Assembly: GCF_002903145.1 (NCBI RefSeq)
Contig: NZ_PPDJ01000008.1
Span: forward strand, 286,219 to 350,218
Direction: 5' to 3'
Length of the DNA stretch: 64,000 nucleotides
Origin: Halobacteriovorax sp. DA5
Lineage (GTDB): Bacteria > Bdellovibrionota > Bacteriovoracia > Bacteriovoracales > Bacteriovoracaceae
How positions within the stretch are numbered: the first letter of the stretch is position 1; every line of letters begins with the position of its first letter. The position numbers and the translations under genes were made by a program. Shown in pieces: positions 1-8,461 of the stretch. Under the pieces are notes generated by a model, which saw nothing but the letters and a program-made list of their open reading frames with translations, ran no database searches and was not told where the DNA came from.

Positions 1-1148
1 TCCTGGGCAATAATTGAATAGAAGCTTAATGGGTTTCCATTAATCATTAATTTGAATAAGTGTTTTGCAAGGGATTCATTCCCATCTTTCATATAACTAT
101 AAGCAATCCAAAATTTTGTCTTAGTGTATAGATTAGAAAACTCATCTATTAATTTATAGTTTTGTACTGTTACGATACTTTCCTTATAGTTTTCATTTTT
201 TATTGAATTCCAAAGTAGAAGGAAGAGTGATTCATTTTTTGATTCATCATCATAACTAATCTCATATGAGCGTGCAAAGTAACGATTGGCATTGGCAATA
301 TCATCATTATTTAAAAGAAGTTTTCCAATATAGCGAACACGTTTCCATGAAGACTTTTTATAAATATAGTCTTCATTGGCTTTTTCAAAAGTTAAAAACT
401 TTGAAAGTTGTTCATTGATATTTGCTTTCTTTTTCTCATTATTTTTTACTAGATTTTTTAATTGGCGATATTGTTTTATAAATTCGTTCGTAATGGTTAA
501 TTTGTTCTTCTTAATTCTATGTAGATTATTTTGGAATAAAAGAGTGATATCTTTATCAAAATCTATATGTGAATAAAGCTTAGAATCAATCTTTAGCCCA
601 TTGATCAAAGTTATTTCGATAAGCTGTTTTTTAATATGTTGATAAATTTTAGATTCTTTATCAACTTCTTCTAGTTTACTAATGAAAAGTGAGTTTCGAG
701 ATGTTGCAAGATATTGAATGGCCTTAGAGAAGTTTTCATCATCAGCAATAATATCATTGTAATACTTATCGTTAATTAAATAATTAACAGTGTGAAAACA
801 GTAATTTCTAATATTTGAAACAAATTCATCCTCAACGCGATTTGTTCTGTGACTTTTAATATTACATGAAAAATACTTATCTTTTTTTAGTGATGTTTTT
901 AGATCACTTAAAAACTCCAAGTGAGTGAGATAATTTTTAAAGATACCACCATCTTTAATGGCCTTAATTGCATTATTGATTTTATGATTAGGTAATTTCT
1001 TTCTTTTTAAAATGCGTTCAATTTCTGAGATGTGACGTGCAGCTGTAAGCTCTTTGTCTTTAAGAGAACGAGAATCTTTAGCAAAGCTTGTAAATGACAA
1101 GCTTGCCGTTAACGATAAAAGAATAAACTTCTTACCCAATAAACTCAT
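1..1148 (-). CDS. Slt-like lytic transglycosylase, N-terminal part (cut by window edge)
   Basis: The frame is open from an ATG at 1148 to the window start (382 codons, C-terminus missing). It begins MSLLGKKFILLSL..SFTSFA, a clear Sec signal peptide. The rest is a long alpha-helical, Lys/Asn-rich region. It ends with a stretch (FWIAYSYMKDGNESLAKHLF, then NPLSFYSIIA) typical of the superhelical domain that precedes the catalytic domain in soluble lytic murein transglycosylases. The role would be peptidoglycan cleavage in the periplasm. The start overlaps the end of the upstream HAMP gene by 17 bases, so the two are probably co-transcribed. The catalytic domain lies outside the window, so the family call rests only on the helical repeats. 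Confidence 0.65.
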   Translation of the reverse strand, partial: MSLLGKKFILLSLTASLSFTSFAKDSRSLKDKELTAARHISEIERILKRKKLPNHKINNAIKAIKDGGIFKNYLTHLEFLSDLKTSLKKDKYFSCNIKSHRTNRVEDEFVSNIRNYCFHTVNYLINDKYYNDIIADDENFSKAIQYLATSRNSLFISKLEEVDKESKIYQHIKKQLIEITLINGLKIDSKLYSHIDFDKDITLLFQNNLHRIKKNKLTITNEFIKQYRQLKNLVKNNEKKKANINEQLSKFLTFEKANEDYIYKKSSWKRVRYIGKLLLNNDDIANANRYFARSYEISYDDESKNESLFLLLWNSIKNENYKESIVTVQNYKLIDEFSNLYTKTKFWIAYSYMKDGNESLAKHLFKLMINGNPLSFYSIIAQ

Positions 1149-1695
1149 TGAAACGACCTTCCATACTTTTTAACTTAGTGACTACATCACTTAAGATTAA
1201 TTTTTTATCGTCAGGTACAACTTGTTGTAGGTTCTTTAAATAGTTACAGATTTCATCAATATAAACAGTGTCTTCCTTAAAATGAGTTTGGAAGTACTCA
1301 ACTGTTAAATTAACTTCATCTGCGACATCTTGAAAGTAATCACCTTCTCTAAATGAAAGCTTTCTTTCAAACCCTGTGTGTCTTAGTCCAGCAAGATATT
1401 GTTTTAATTTATAAAGTGGGCCTGCAACTTTGTGAGTAAAGAAAATACAAACTACAAAGATGAGGATCCCAAAAAATGCTTGGCATAAAATGAGAAAGTT
1501 TAAAAGATCACTCTTCATTGTTGCAATATGCTCAGCAGATTGTGGAAATTTTTCTGAAATATTAGTTAGCACTTGGTAAATAACAAGTGGATAGAATGCA
1601 CTTAGTACTAGAATTACAATACAAATTAATGCACTGAATCTCAGCTGAAATTTAGAGTCGACTATGATTATGGAACGCTTATATGGCTTAGACAC
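1132..1695 (-). CDS. Two-helix membrane protein with HAMP domain
   Basis: This 187-residue protein has one membrane helix near residues 18-40, a short periplasmic loop, and a second helix near 65-88. A HAMP-like segment follows (HKVAGPLYKLKQYLAGL, then a coiled stretch to about residue 140). There is no kinase, cyclase or methyl-accepting signalling domain after the HAMP, and the last 45 residues are helical. It may pass a signal by protein contact, or be a stand-alone adaptor as seen in other deltaproteobacteria-like genomes. It overlaps the downstream lytic transglycosylase gene and is divergent from mrp. HAMP is recognised with fair confidence; the partner is unknown. Confidence 0.7.
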   Translation of the reverse strand: MSKPYKRSIIIVDSKFQLRFSALICIVILVLSAFYPLVIYQVLTNISEKFPQSAEHIATMKSDLLNFLILCQAFFGILIFVVCIFFTHKVAGPLYKLKQYLAGLRHTGFERKLSFREGDYFQDVADEVNLTVEYFQTHFKEDTVYIDEICNYLKNLQQVVPDDKKLILSDVVTKLKSMEGRFNEFIG

Positions 1696-1779
1696 AATTT
1701 CTCCAAACTTTAATTTAGTTTCTTTAGTAATTATAACATCTTATGAATTTTGTTGTAGGGCAAAAATTTGCTTTACTCA

Positions 1780-1808
1780 TTGAATAAGTGCCCAATATTT
1801 AATAGAAT
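1780..1808 (+). promoter_or_regulatory. Candidate sigma-70 promoter of mrp
   Basis: TTGAAT (1780-1785), 17 bases, then TAGAAT (1803-1808). It lies about 36 bases upstream of the mrp ATG. Confidence 0.45.
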
Positions 1809-1844
1809 TCACGCATAAAACGATAAAAAACTGAGAGAATTAGT

Positions 1845-2990
1845 ATGCTAAATATTGAAATAGTTAAAAGTAAATTAGTTGAGGTTAATAACCCAAACAC
1901 TGGAAAATCCCTATTAGATGAGAATCGTTTCAAGGATATTGCAATCGAAGATAAGAAGCTTACGATTGTTTATAATCGTGATGGCATTACTCCTGCACAA
2001 AAACGAGATATTGAGGATTCAATTGTTAATTCTCTTTCAGCTATTGTTAGTGAAGATGATCTCTTCATTAAAACTATTTCTACTCAAGAAATGCCAGCTC
2101 AGCAACAGCAAAAGCCCCAACAACAAGGTGCGAAGTTAGAAGTCGGTCACGCTAAGGCTGCACCTCAAAAACGTGATATTCCGGGCGTGAAGAAGATTAT
2201 CGCTGTTTCATCTGGAAAGGGTGGTGTTGGGAAAAGTACAGTTTCTGTAAACTTAGCTCTATCTCTTAAAAACCAAGGAAAGAAAGTAGGTCTACTAGAT
2301 GCCGATATTTATGGGCCATCTATTCCGATGCTTCTGGGTCAAAGAGATGCGAAGCCTCTTGCAACTGATGATAAGAAAATTGCCCCTATAGAAGCACATG
2401 GAATTAAATTCATTAGCTTCGGTTTATTCATTGAAGAAAAAGACGCTGTAATCTGGCGTGGGCCTATGCTCGGTGGGGTTCTAAATCAATTTCTTTTTGA
2501 TGTTGATTGGGGTGAGCTTGATTACCTAGTATTAGATCTGCCTCCAGGAACTGGTGATGTTCAGTTATCAATTGCTCAAACTTTAAATCTAAGTGGGATT
2601 GTTGGTGTATCAACACCACAGGATGTTGCTCTACTTGATTCTAGAAAAGGCTTCAATATGTTTGAACAGGTCAATATTCCTGTTTTAGGACTTATTGAAA
2701 ATATGAGCTACTTCGCACCAGATGATATGCCTGAGAAGAAATACTATATTTTCGGTGAAAAGGGTGGAGCTGATATCGCAAATGAGCTTGGTTATCCATT
2801 CTTAGGTGAAATCCCTATTGAAATTGCTTTACGTGAATCTTGCGATAATGGTGTGCCTTACATGTCTAATAATTCATACGAAAGTAGACCAGTATGGAAA
2901 GCATATTCCGGTATTGCAAAAAAGATCATTGAAATAGAAAATAATGATGGTGAGGGGAAAGGTTTTTTCTCAAAAATTTTCAAAAGGTAG
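1845..2990 (+). CDS. mrp: Mrp/ApbC-type iron-sulfur carrier P-loop ATPase
   Basis: The protein has 381 residues. An N-terminal MIP18/DUF59-like domain (about 1-80) is joined by a Gln-rich linker to a deviant-Walker ATPase domain. GKGGVGKST lies near residues 124-132, DADIYGPS near 153, and DLPPGTGD near 233. Family members bind and transfer Fe-S clusters in the cytosol. The usual C-terminal CPxC pair that bridges the cluster is absent: after ENMSYF the sequence reads APDDMPEKKYYIFG, as in a known cysteine-less subtype common in Bacteroidetes. The C-terminus is a Lys/Phe-rich tail. Two small genes follow closely on the same strand. The family call is firm; cluster binding in this subtype is uncertain. 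Confidence 0.92.
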   Translation: MLNIEIVKSKLVEVNNPNTGKSLLDENRFKDIAIEDKKLTIVYNRDGITPAQKRDIEDSIVNSLSAIVSEDDLFIKTISTQEMPAQQQQKPQQQGAKLEVGHAKAAPQKRDIPGVKKIIAVSSGKGGVGKSTVSVNLALSLKNQGKKVGLLDADIYGPSIPMLLGQRDAKPLATDDKKIAPIEAHGIKFISFGLFIEEKDAVIWRGPMLGGVLNQFLFDVDWGELDYLVLDLPPGTGDVQLSIAQTLNLSGIVGVSTPQDVALLDSRKGFNMFEQVNIPVLGLIENMSYFAPDDMPEKKYYIFGEKGGADIANELGYPFLGEIPIEIALRESCDNGVPYMSNNSYESRPVWKAYSGIAKKIIEIENNDGEGKGFFSKIFKR

Positions 2991-2993
2991 AAA

Positions 2994-3527
2994 ATGTCCA
3001 TCATACAGAAAATAGAGGAGCAATGCTCTTTTAATTTCACAGGCAGAATCAATATTCTTAAAAGGGCCGATCGTCAGTTCCTAGGCGTTATATATATTAG
3101 CGAGGGAATTGTTGTTGCGGCCCAGTTTTCTAAGAAGACAGGCCTTAAAGCCTTATACTCGTTAGTAATTTTTGAAATGGATCATATCGAGGAGTTCACT
3201 CTTGTGGCCGAGCCAGAAGTTGTTTCTGAGAGTGACTACGAATTCAAACTAAAATTTAGTGAGTTAAAGTCGAATATTGAAAATGCTTATTCTCAGCATT
3301 TAAAGGCTAAGTCCCTTCGTCCACCAGAAAATATTCACATTTTGATCAATCCTGTGTTCATAAAAAATGGAAAAAAGACTGGTGCAAATGAATTTTTACT
3401 ATTAAAAACTATAGCTGAATACAGCAAGGTTAAAGATATTTATAGCAATTGCGAATTATTTGATTTTGAAGTCACCCAAGCATTAGTAAATCTAAGAAAA
3501 ATGGGCGCCTTGAAGGTCGTAAAGTAG
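2994..3527 (+). CDS. DUF4388/PatA-N-like protein
   Basis: This 177-residue cytosolic protein starts 4 bases after mrp. Its N-terminal 60 residues (FNFTGRINILK..., GVIYISEGIVVAAQF) resemble the DUF4388 or PatA N-terminal domain, found with gliding or pilus regulators and FrzS-like proteins. The C-terminal part (about 110-177) looks like a small winged-helix-type segment (LLLKTIAEYSKVKDIYSNCE). No catalytic motif is visible. Spacing suggests one transcription unit with mrp and the following small gene. The domain call is from pattern resemblance only. Confidence 0.6.
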   Translation: MSIIQKIEEQCSFNFTGRINILKRADRQFLGVIYISEGIVVAAQFSKKTGLKALYSLVIFEMDHIEEFTLVAEPEVVSESDYEFKLKFSELKSNIENAYSQHLKAKSLRPPENIHILINPVFIKNGKKTGANEFLLLKTIAEYSKVKDIYSNCELFDFEVTQALVNLRKMGALKVVK

Positions 3528-3536
3528 GAGTTTTAA

Positions 3537-3728
3537 ATGAAAGATCAAACGCATAACCAAGGCAACCTTAAAGAGCTTAAAGTTATGATCGAAGAAAACG
3601 TTGTTACCTCTTTTGAGTTAATGTCTCAGAATACTGGGATTGAGCTTGAAGAGCTTATTGTAGTCGCTCTAAAGCGCTTTAGAGCTTCTCATAGTGACTA
3701 TGAGAAGAAGACTTTCCAAGTTGATTAA
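3537..3728 (+). CDS. Small hypothetical protein (63 aa)
   Basis: A 63-residue acidic helical protein with a good ribosome binding site (GGAG, 3528-3531) 9 bases after the preceding stop. It is followed by a terminator hairpin, so it is the last gene of the mrp unit. I do not recognise the family. The sequence (ENVVTSFELMSQNTGIELEE) reads like a small helical DNA- or protein-binding fold, but nothing decisive is present. Confidence 0.6.
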   Translation: MKDQTHNQGNLKELKVMIEENVVTSFELMSQNTGIELEELIVVALKRFRASHSDYEKKTFQVD

Positions 3729-3750
3729 TTCTTATTCATATTAGAGTAGG

Positions 3751-3778
3751 CACACCCCTGGGGTGTGTTTACTTTTTC
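3751..3778 (+). terminator. Intrinsic terminator after the mrp unit
   Basis: CACACCCC and GGGGTGTG arms (3751-3767) around one base, followed by a T-rich run to 3778. Confidence 0.6.
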
Positions 3779-3883
3779 TACAGTGTTAAAAGTTTAACAG
3801 TCTAATACCTAAACAATTCAATAAATTCCATTAAATACGAACGCGTTTTCAGTAAGTTAGCAAATATACGTATTTGTTCAATT

Positions 3884-3899
3884 TGGCATGAGTGTTGCT
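3884..3899 (+). promoter_or_regulatory. Sigma-54 (-24/-12) promoter
   Basis: TGGCATGAGTGTTGCT matches the sigma-54 consensus TGGCAYRN4TTGCW at every defined base. The predicted start of transcription, near 3910, leaves a leader of about 22 bases before the ATG at 3933. A GGAG ribosome binding site sits inside that leader. Confidence 0.8.
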
Positions 3900-3932
3900 T
3901 CTATATATGCATATAGGTTTTAGGAGCACTGT

Positions 3933-5087
3933 ATGAAAGCAACAGCTATTTACAAGAAATTCATTATCGCATCAGTACTATCAGGATCATTCCTTGTATT
4001 CGGTGGTATCTATCAAGGGATTTCAGTAACTGATAACTCATTTATGCAACAGAAAGATATTTCTTTTGAAAAGAGAGTTGATGAGAGCGTTGATCGTATC
4101 GTAGCTTCATCTGATCGTGAAAAAGTATCTGTACAATACTTACCTGTTGCAGAGTATGCACAAATTATCGACGGTAAATGGGAAATTGTAAGAGTAGAGA
4201 ATCACGAAGGAAATGAAATTTTTAATGAGAAGAAAGCAAACTCTAAAAGAGTAGTTGATATGAAGTTAATTGGAACTGGTCTAGTTCAACTTAACGATAA
4301 TAATGAGTACACTTTTGATGTTTCTTTCCTACACGAGAATAATAAAAATATCTCAATCTTTAGAGCTTATGAAGATGGATTTGAATTAATTGAAGCAAGA
4401 AGAGTTTTAGAAGCAAATAATGAAGTAGCTACTCAAGATGTTATTGTTGATGAAGCTTTAGAAGAAGCAGCAATGATTAATGAAAATGAGAGAAAAGAAT
4501 TTATTATCGAAAGAGTAGTTCTTCCTCAATTAAATAACGAGCTAATTCGTGGTGAAGATAAGATTGAAGGAAGTGTTACAGTTGGACCAAATGGTGTTCA
4601 AGGTCTTTACTTCAACGTATTCGATAAAGATATTAATGAAGTACTTGGTGATATTAAACTTAAAGATGGAAGTGCATTTGAAGTTGAACTTCAGGGACAA
4701 CTTTCACACGGAGTATTTGCTAGAAATGGTGAAAATGGATACCGTCTAAGATTTACAACTGGTCCATATGCTGGTGGGTTAATTAACTTTGTAACTTACG
4801 ATGAGCTAGAAAGAGTAAATGCTGAATTCGAAAGCATGGAAAGAGCAAAAGAAGAGTCACGTTTTGAAAGATCTCTGACAGAAGAAGGGTCATTTGAAAA
4901 CGATATTAACTTAGCTCAAGGTAATGTTAGCGCTGAAAATAATGAAAAACAAAATGTGGAAGAAGTTGAAGAAGAAAGATACGAAGAAGAAGTTCTTGTA
5001 GACGATCCAGCTGAAAGATTTGAAGAGCAAAAAGAACTTGAATACGAAAGACAAGAAGAATTAGACAGACAAGGTTACGGATTCTAA
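3933..5087 (+). CDS. Exported or membrane-anchored protein with acidic Glu-rich tail
   Basis: This 384-residue protein has an N-terminal hydrophobic segment (about residues 10-28, FIIASVLSGSFLVFGGIYQG) that acts as signal or anchor. A mixed beta-rich region follows (about 60-295) with repeated G..LINF/GLYFNV-type strands. The tail from about 295 is dominated by Glu, Arg and Lys and is probably coiled or disordered. I do not recognise the family. It stands alone between two terminators, behind a consensus sigma-54 promoter. It is therefore expected to depend on an enhancer-binding activator, such as the one at 18903-20405. Function is unknown; envelope location is inferred. Confidence 0.85.
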   Translation: MKATAIYKKFIIASVLSGSFLVFGGIYQGISVTDNSFMQQKDISFEKRVDESVDRIVASSDREKVSVQYLPVAEYAQIIDGKWEIVRVENHEGNEIFNEKKANSKRVVDMKLIGTGLVQLNDNNEYTFDVSFLHENNKNISIFRAYEDGFELIEARRVLEANNEVATQDVIVDEALEEAAMINENERKEFIIERVVLPQLNNELIRGEDKIEGSVTVGPNGVQGLYFNVFDKDINEVLGDIKLKDGSAFEVELQGQLSHGVFARNGENGYRLRFTTGPYAGGLINFVTYDELERVNAEFESMERAKEESRFERSLTEEGSFENDINLAQGNVSAENNEKQNVEEVEEERYEEEVLVDDPAERFEEQKELEYERQEELDRQGYGF

Positions 5088-5121
5088 TCCATAAATATAA
5101 AGAGAGAAGAGAAGAAAAACA

Positions 5122-5149
5122 AAGGCCCTCAAAATTGAGGGCCTTTTTT
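5122..5149 (+). terminator. Intrinsic terminator after the sigma-54 gene
   Basis: GGCCCTC (5124-5130), loop AAAATT, GAGGGCC (5137-5143), then TTTTTT. The short A run before the stem could make it work on both strands. Confidence 0.85.
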
Positions 5150-5159
5150 ATGTATTATA

Positions 5160-5457
5160 TATGCGAAGTTTTTTTGCTCCTGAGACGAACCGCTCGGGCT
5201 TTATGGTTACGATGACCTGTATGTCTGCTAGAGGCAGGAGCCGAAGCAGACTGAACCCTCGCTCTCGATCAGAATGTGCTCCTTGCATGGGGAGCTAGCA
5301 CCGCAGGGAGTAGATTGATTATTGCACAAACTTTCCCATAGGCCTAGAGACAACAAAGCCGGGCTTGAACCCGGCTTGTTGAATATGTAATTCATTTCAT
5401 TGCACTGAGGCCTAGCACCGCAGCCAATAGTTTGCCTTTGGGCAAACAATGCTGCGG
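5160..5457. ncRNA. GC-richer folded intergenic region, candidate non-coding RNA or repeat element
   Basis: About 300 bases without a convincing gene. It is clearly richer in G+C than its surroundings and full of inverted repeats: GCTCCTG/CAGGAGC (5176-5182, 5235-5241), GTCTGCT/AGCAGAC (5223-5229, 5245-5251), GCTCC/GGAGC (5278-5282, 5291-5295), a 12-bp stem with one bulge (5351-5381), and nested arms CCGCAGC/GCTGCGG (5418-5424, 5451-5457) enclosing GTTTGCC/GGCAAAC (5430-5436, 5441-5447). The first two stems compete for overlapping positions. A 24-base unit occurs twice (5283-5306 and 5400-5423, 19 of 24 identical). Strand and function are unknown. Confidence 0.4.
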
Positions 5458-5461
5458 ATGC

Positions 5462-6415
5462 TTAAAGAACTTTTTTAAGTTCTTCTTTAAGAATTGGAAC
5501 GATTTGGAAAAGATCTCCAACAATTCCGTAGTCAGCTTTAGTAAAGATTGGCGCATCTGGGTCAGTGTTGATTGCAACGATAACCTTAGATGTTCTCATC
5601 CCAGCTAAGTGCTGAATAGCACCTGAAATACCACAAGCGATGTAAAGAGATGGAGCAACTGTTTTACCAGTTTGACCAACTTGCATTGCGTGTGGAGCAT
5701 ATCCTGAGTCTACAGCAGCACGTGAAGCACCAACTGTTGCACCAAGAACTTCTGCTAGTTCTTCAAGGATCTTGAAGTTTTCTGCAGATTTCATAGCACG
5801 ACCACCAGATACGATGACATTTGCTTCTGTCAGGTCTAGCTTCTCAGAAGCACCCTTAACGATTTCTTTGATTGCAGCTTTGATGTCACCAGCGTTAGCA
5901 GCAACTTCATTTGCAGCACCTGCACCAGCAGTTGGAGCTTCTGGCATACCAAGAGCGTTAGGTCTTACAGTTACGAAACCTGGCTTAGGTCCGTCTAGTT
6001 CTACTTTAGCTAGAACTTTACCAGCAAATAGTGGTCTTGTTCCTGCAAAGTTGTCACCTTCCATTACAAAATTTGTAACTTCTGATGCCATACCTGCATC
6101 AAACATACCAGCTAGTCTTGGCATAAGGTCTTTTGCTAGAGAAGTTGCACCAGCAAATACGTAATCGTAGTTTGAACCGATAAATTCTTTAAGTGCATTA
6201 GCGTATCCTTCTGGAGAATACTTATCTAGGTTTGCACCTTTTAGGTTGTGAACATTAGCAGCACCATACTTTGCAAGATCTGCAGTTGCATTAGCACCCA
6301 TGTCACCAACGATTGCTACGTCAACAGTGTGACCAGCAAGTTTTCCTAAGATTTCAAATGTAACAGACTTAACTGTTTCACCACTTGTTTCAGAAAATAC
6401 TAATATCTTTGCCAT
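5462..6415 (-). CDS. etfA: Electron transfer flavoprotein alpha subunit
   Basis: The protein has 317 residues, the usual length. The N-terminal half is the ETF alpha/beta nucleotide-like fold ([20 protein letters not shown]). The C-terminal half is the FAD-binding domain, with [43 protein letters not shown] and [11 protein letters not shown]. With EtfB it forms the soluble dimer that takes electrons from acyl-CoA dehydrogenases and passes them to ETF-quinone oxidoreductase. It is last in an operon after the dehydrogenase and etfB (13-base gap). The folded intergenic region follows. Confidence 0.97.
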   Translation of the reverse strand: MAKILVFSETSGETVKSVTFEILGKLAGHTVDVAIVGDMGANATADLAKYGAANVHNLKGANLDKYSPEGYANALKEFIGSNYDYVFAGATSLAKDLMPRLAGMFDAGMASEVTNFVMEGDNFAGTRPLFAGKVLAKVELDGPKPGFVTVRPNALGMPEAPTAGAGAANEVAANAGDIKAAIKEIVKGASEKLDLTEANVIVSGGRAMKSAENFKILEELAEVLGATVGASRAAVDSGYAPHAMQVGQTGKTVAPSLYIACGISGAIQHLAGMRTSKVIVAINTDPDAPIFTKADYGIVGDLFQIVPILKEELKKVL

Positions 6416-6428
6416 TTTAATAATCTCC

Positions 6429-7217
6429 TTAGATAACTTTAGCTTCTTCTCTTAAAAGCTTAACAACTTCAGCTACAACACCTGCTTGAGCAGCTTCGTC
6501 CATTGCATCAAACTTCTTCCCAGCTGGTTTTTCTGGTGGAAGTTGGAAACCAGAATACTTAACACGACGATCGTCAGCAGATACACCTACATCTGAAAGT
6601 GAATGTTGAGCAAGAGGCTTTCTCTTAGCTTTCATAATCCCTGGAAGAGAAGCATAACGTGGGCTGTTTAGACCTTTGTTGGCCGCAATTAATACTGGAG
6701 CAGTTACTTCGTAAACTTCTAGTGCTCCACCTTCAACTTCTCTTTTAAGAGTATATGAACCACCTGCTTCTTCACAACCGTCTACAACAGTTACTGAAGG
6801 CATTCCTAGCATTTGAGCTAGAAGTTGTGGAACTTGAAGACAGTCGTCATCAATTGCTTGTTTTCCAGTGAAGATAACATCTGGAGTTTTTCCAGATTTT
6901 TCAATAGCACCTTTAAGTGCTTTAGCTGTCATATATGAATCTAAGTTGTCATCAGCTTCAACTAGGATTGCATCGTCAGCACCCATTGCTAGGGCAGTTC
7001 TTAGAGCTTCAGTGTCTTTAACACCACCAACTCTTACTACAGTAACAGTAGAACCACTGTTTGCAGCTTTAGTTAATAGAGCTTGCTCTACTGCAAATTC
7101 ATCATATGGATTCATGATCCACTTGATAGAACTTGTTTCGATATAAGATCCATCACCATTTGGAGTAATTTTAGTTTCCGTGTCTGGAACTTGTTTAATA
7201 CATACAAAAATGTTCAA
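6429..7217 (-). CDS. etfB: Electron transfer flavoprotein beta subunit
   Basis: The protein has 262 residues, matching EtfB. It starts MNIFVCIKQVPDTETKI and carries the ETF-beta signature region near residues 30-130 (MNPYDEFAVEQAL, VRVGG, ALAMGADDAILVE, GKQAIDDD). This subunit supports FAD binding and holds AMP, and its recognition loop docks onto acyl-CoA dehydrogenases. It lies two bases after the dehydrogenase and 13 bases before etfA, so the three are one transcript for fatty-acid or branched-chain acyl-CoA oxidation. Confidence 0.97.
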   Translation of the reverse strand: MNIFVCIKQVPDTETKITPNGDGSYIETSSIKWIMNPYDEFAVEQALLTKAANSGSTVTVVRVGGVKDTEALRTALAMGADDAILVEADDNLDSYMTAKALKGAIEKSGKTPDVIFTGKQAIDDDCLQVPQLLAQMLGMPSVTVVDGCEEAGGSYTLKREVEGGALEVYEVTAPVLIAANKGLNSPRYASLPGIMKAKRKPLAQHSLSDVGVSADDRRVKYSGFQLPPEKPAGKKFDAMDEAAQAGVVAEVVKLLREEAKVI

Positions 7218-7219
7218 TT

Positions 7220-8365
7220 TTAGCTCCTTGTAAAAATTTCTTTAGCAATAACTAATCTTTGTATTTGTGAAGTGCCTTCATATATTTGAATGAGTTTGGC
7301 GTCTCTCATTATTTTTTCAACTGGATATTCTTTACTATAACCGTAGCCACCAAATACTTGTACAGCATCAGTTGCTACTTTCATAAACATATCAGCGGCT
7401 TTAGCTTTTGAGTATGATGAAAGTTCTGGATTTGGTTTTCCATTATCAATTGACCACGCAGCCTTTTGAACAAGTAGTCGAGCTGCTTCAATTTCAATTC
7501 CCATGTCGGCGATCATCATTTGAATGGCCTGATGACGAGATAGTGGAACACCAAATTGTACTCTCTCCCCAGCATACTTAACCGCATGATCCATAGCACA
7601 TTGAGCTCCACCTACTGCGGAACTCGCAACCATAGGTCTAGAGTGATTTAATGTTGCCATTGCAATTGGCCAACCTTGACCAAGACCACCTAAAATATTC
7701 TCTTTTGGAACTTTTACGTTTGTAAAAGTCACTGCTCTAGTATCAGAACAACGATGTCCCATTTTATTTTCTTTTTCACCAAGCTCAATTCCCTCGGACT
7801 TTCCATCAATAACAAGTGCCGTAATACCTTTGTGCTTAAGTGTTGTATCAGTTGTTGCATAGACAACAAAAAGATCTGCATATCCTGCATTTGTGATCCA
7901 CATCTTATTTCCATTTAATAAGTAGTGATCTCCACTTTCTTTTATAGTTGTTTTGATACCCGCTGCATCTGACCCATAGCCTGGTTCTGTTAAGCAGAAA
8001 GCTGCAATTTTATAATCTTCAGTAAAAGGAGTTAAAAATCTCTTTTTTTGTTCTTCATTCCCACCAATAACAATTGGTAGAAGTGCAAGATCATTTGCCA
8101 TGATTGCGGTATTCATTCCTAGACAGCCATAGGCAAGAGCTTCAGTAATGATCATTGAATCAATAGTAGAAAAACCTGCACCACCATATTCAGCTGGAAT
8201 ACAAGTATTAACTAAACCAAGCTCCCAAGCTTTGCGAAGAATGTCCAAAGGCATCTGTGCCTTTTCATCATATTCGCCAGCTTTAGGCATCATCTCATTT
8301 TTTGCAAATTTCATTGCAAGTTCACGAATTTCTTTTTGCTCGGAAGTTAATTCAAAGTTGATCAT
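7220..8365 (-). CDS. Acyl-CoA dehydrogenase
   Basis: The 381-residue protein has all three domains of the family: an N-terminal helical domain, a middle beta domain (AAFCLTEPGYGSDA, GNKMWITNAGYADLFVVYA) and a C-terminal helical domain with QVFGGYGYSKEYPVEKIMRD. The catalytic base Glu is present in QIYEGTSQIQ near residue 365. It oxidises an acyl-CoA to the 2-enoyl-CoA and hands electrons to the ETF encoded just downstream. Chain length and branching preference cannot be read with certainty; it resembles the short/medium-chain type. It is first in the operon, with a candidate promoter at 8401-8430. Confidence 0.95.
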   Translation of the reverse strand: MINFELTSEQKEIRELAMKFAKNEMMPKAGEYDEKAQMPLDILRKAWELGLVNTCIPAEYGGAGFSTIDSMIITEALAYGCLGMNTAIMANDLALLPIVIGGNEEQKKRFLTPFTEDYKIAAFCLTEPGYGSDAAGIKTTIKESGDHYLLNGNKMWITNAGYADLFVVYATTDTTLKHKGITALVIDGKSEGIELGEKENKMGHRCSDTRAVTFTNVKVPKENILGGLGQGWPIAMATLNHSRPMVASSAVGGAQCAMDHAVKYAGERVQFGVPLSRHQAIQMMIADMGIEIEAARLLVQKAAWSIDNGKPNPELSSYSKAKAADMFMKVATDAVQVFGGYGYSKEYPVEKIMRDAKLIQIYEGTSQIQRLVIAKEIFTRS

Positions 8366-8400
8366 GATGGAACCTATTGTTCTAAAGATAATGTGACATT

Positions 8401-8430
8401 ATTATAGATAGTTTTTCAGTATTTAGTAAA
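8401..8430 (-). promoter_or_regulatory. Candidate promoter of the acyl-CoA dehydrogenase-etfBA operon
   Basis: On the minus strand, TTTACT (8425-8430), 18 bases, then a perfect TATAAT (8401-8406), 36 bases upstream of the start codon. Confidence 0.5.
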
Positions 8431-8461
8431 TAGGTAATAAAGGCTTAAGATAGTGTAATAA

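Noticed and set aside
5351..5381. A T-arm-like sequence (GGGTTCAAGCCC on the minus strand) suggesting a tRNA or tmRNA end
   Set aside because: The stem is 12 bp, far longer than a T arm, and no acceptor or anticodon arm can be fitted around it.
5228..5449. A 73-codon minus-strand frame rich in Cys with two CGAxxxC blocks
   Set aside because: The blocks come from the duplicated 24-base unit, there is no ribosome binding site, and the composition is unlike neighbouring proteins. I treat the region as non-coding.
5772..6164. A 130-codon plus-strand frame inside etfA
   Set aside because: It is the antisense shadow of a well-conserved gene with low-complexity Ala/Ser/Pro content. The etfA reading frame explains the codon pattern.
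6868..7146. A 92-codon plus-strand frame inside etfB
   Set aside because: Antisense shadow of etfB, without a ribosome binding site or family features.
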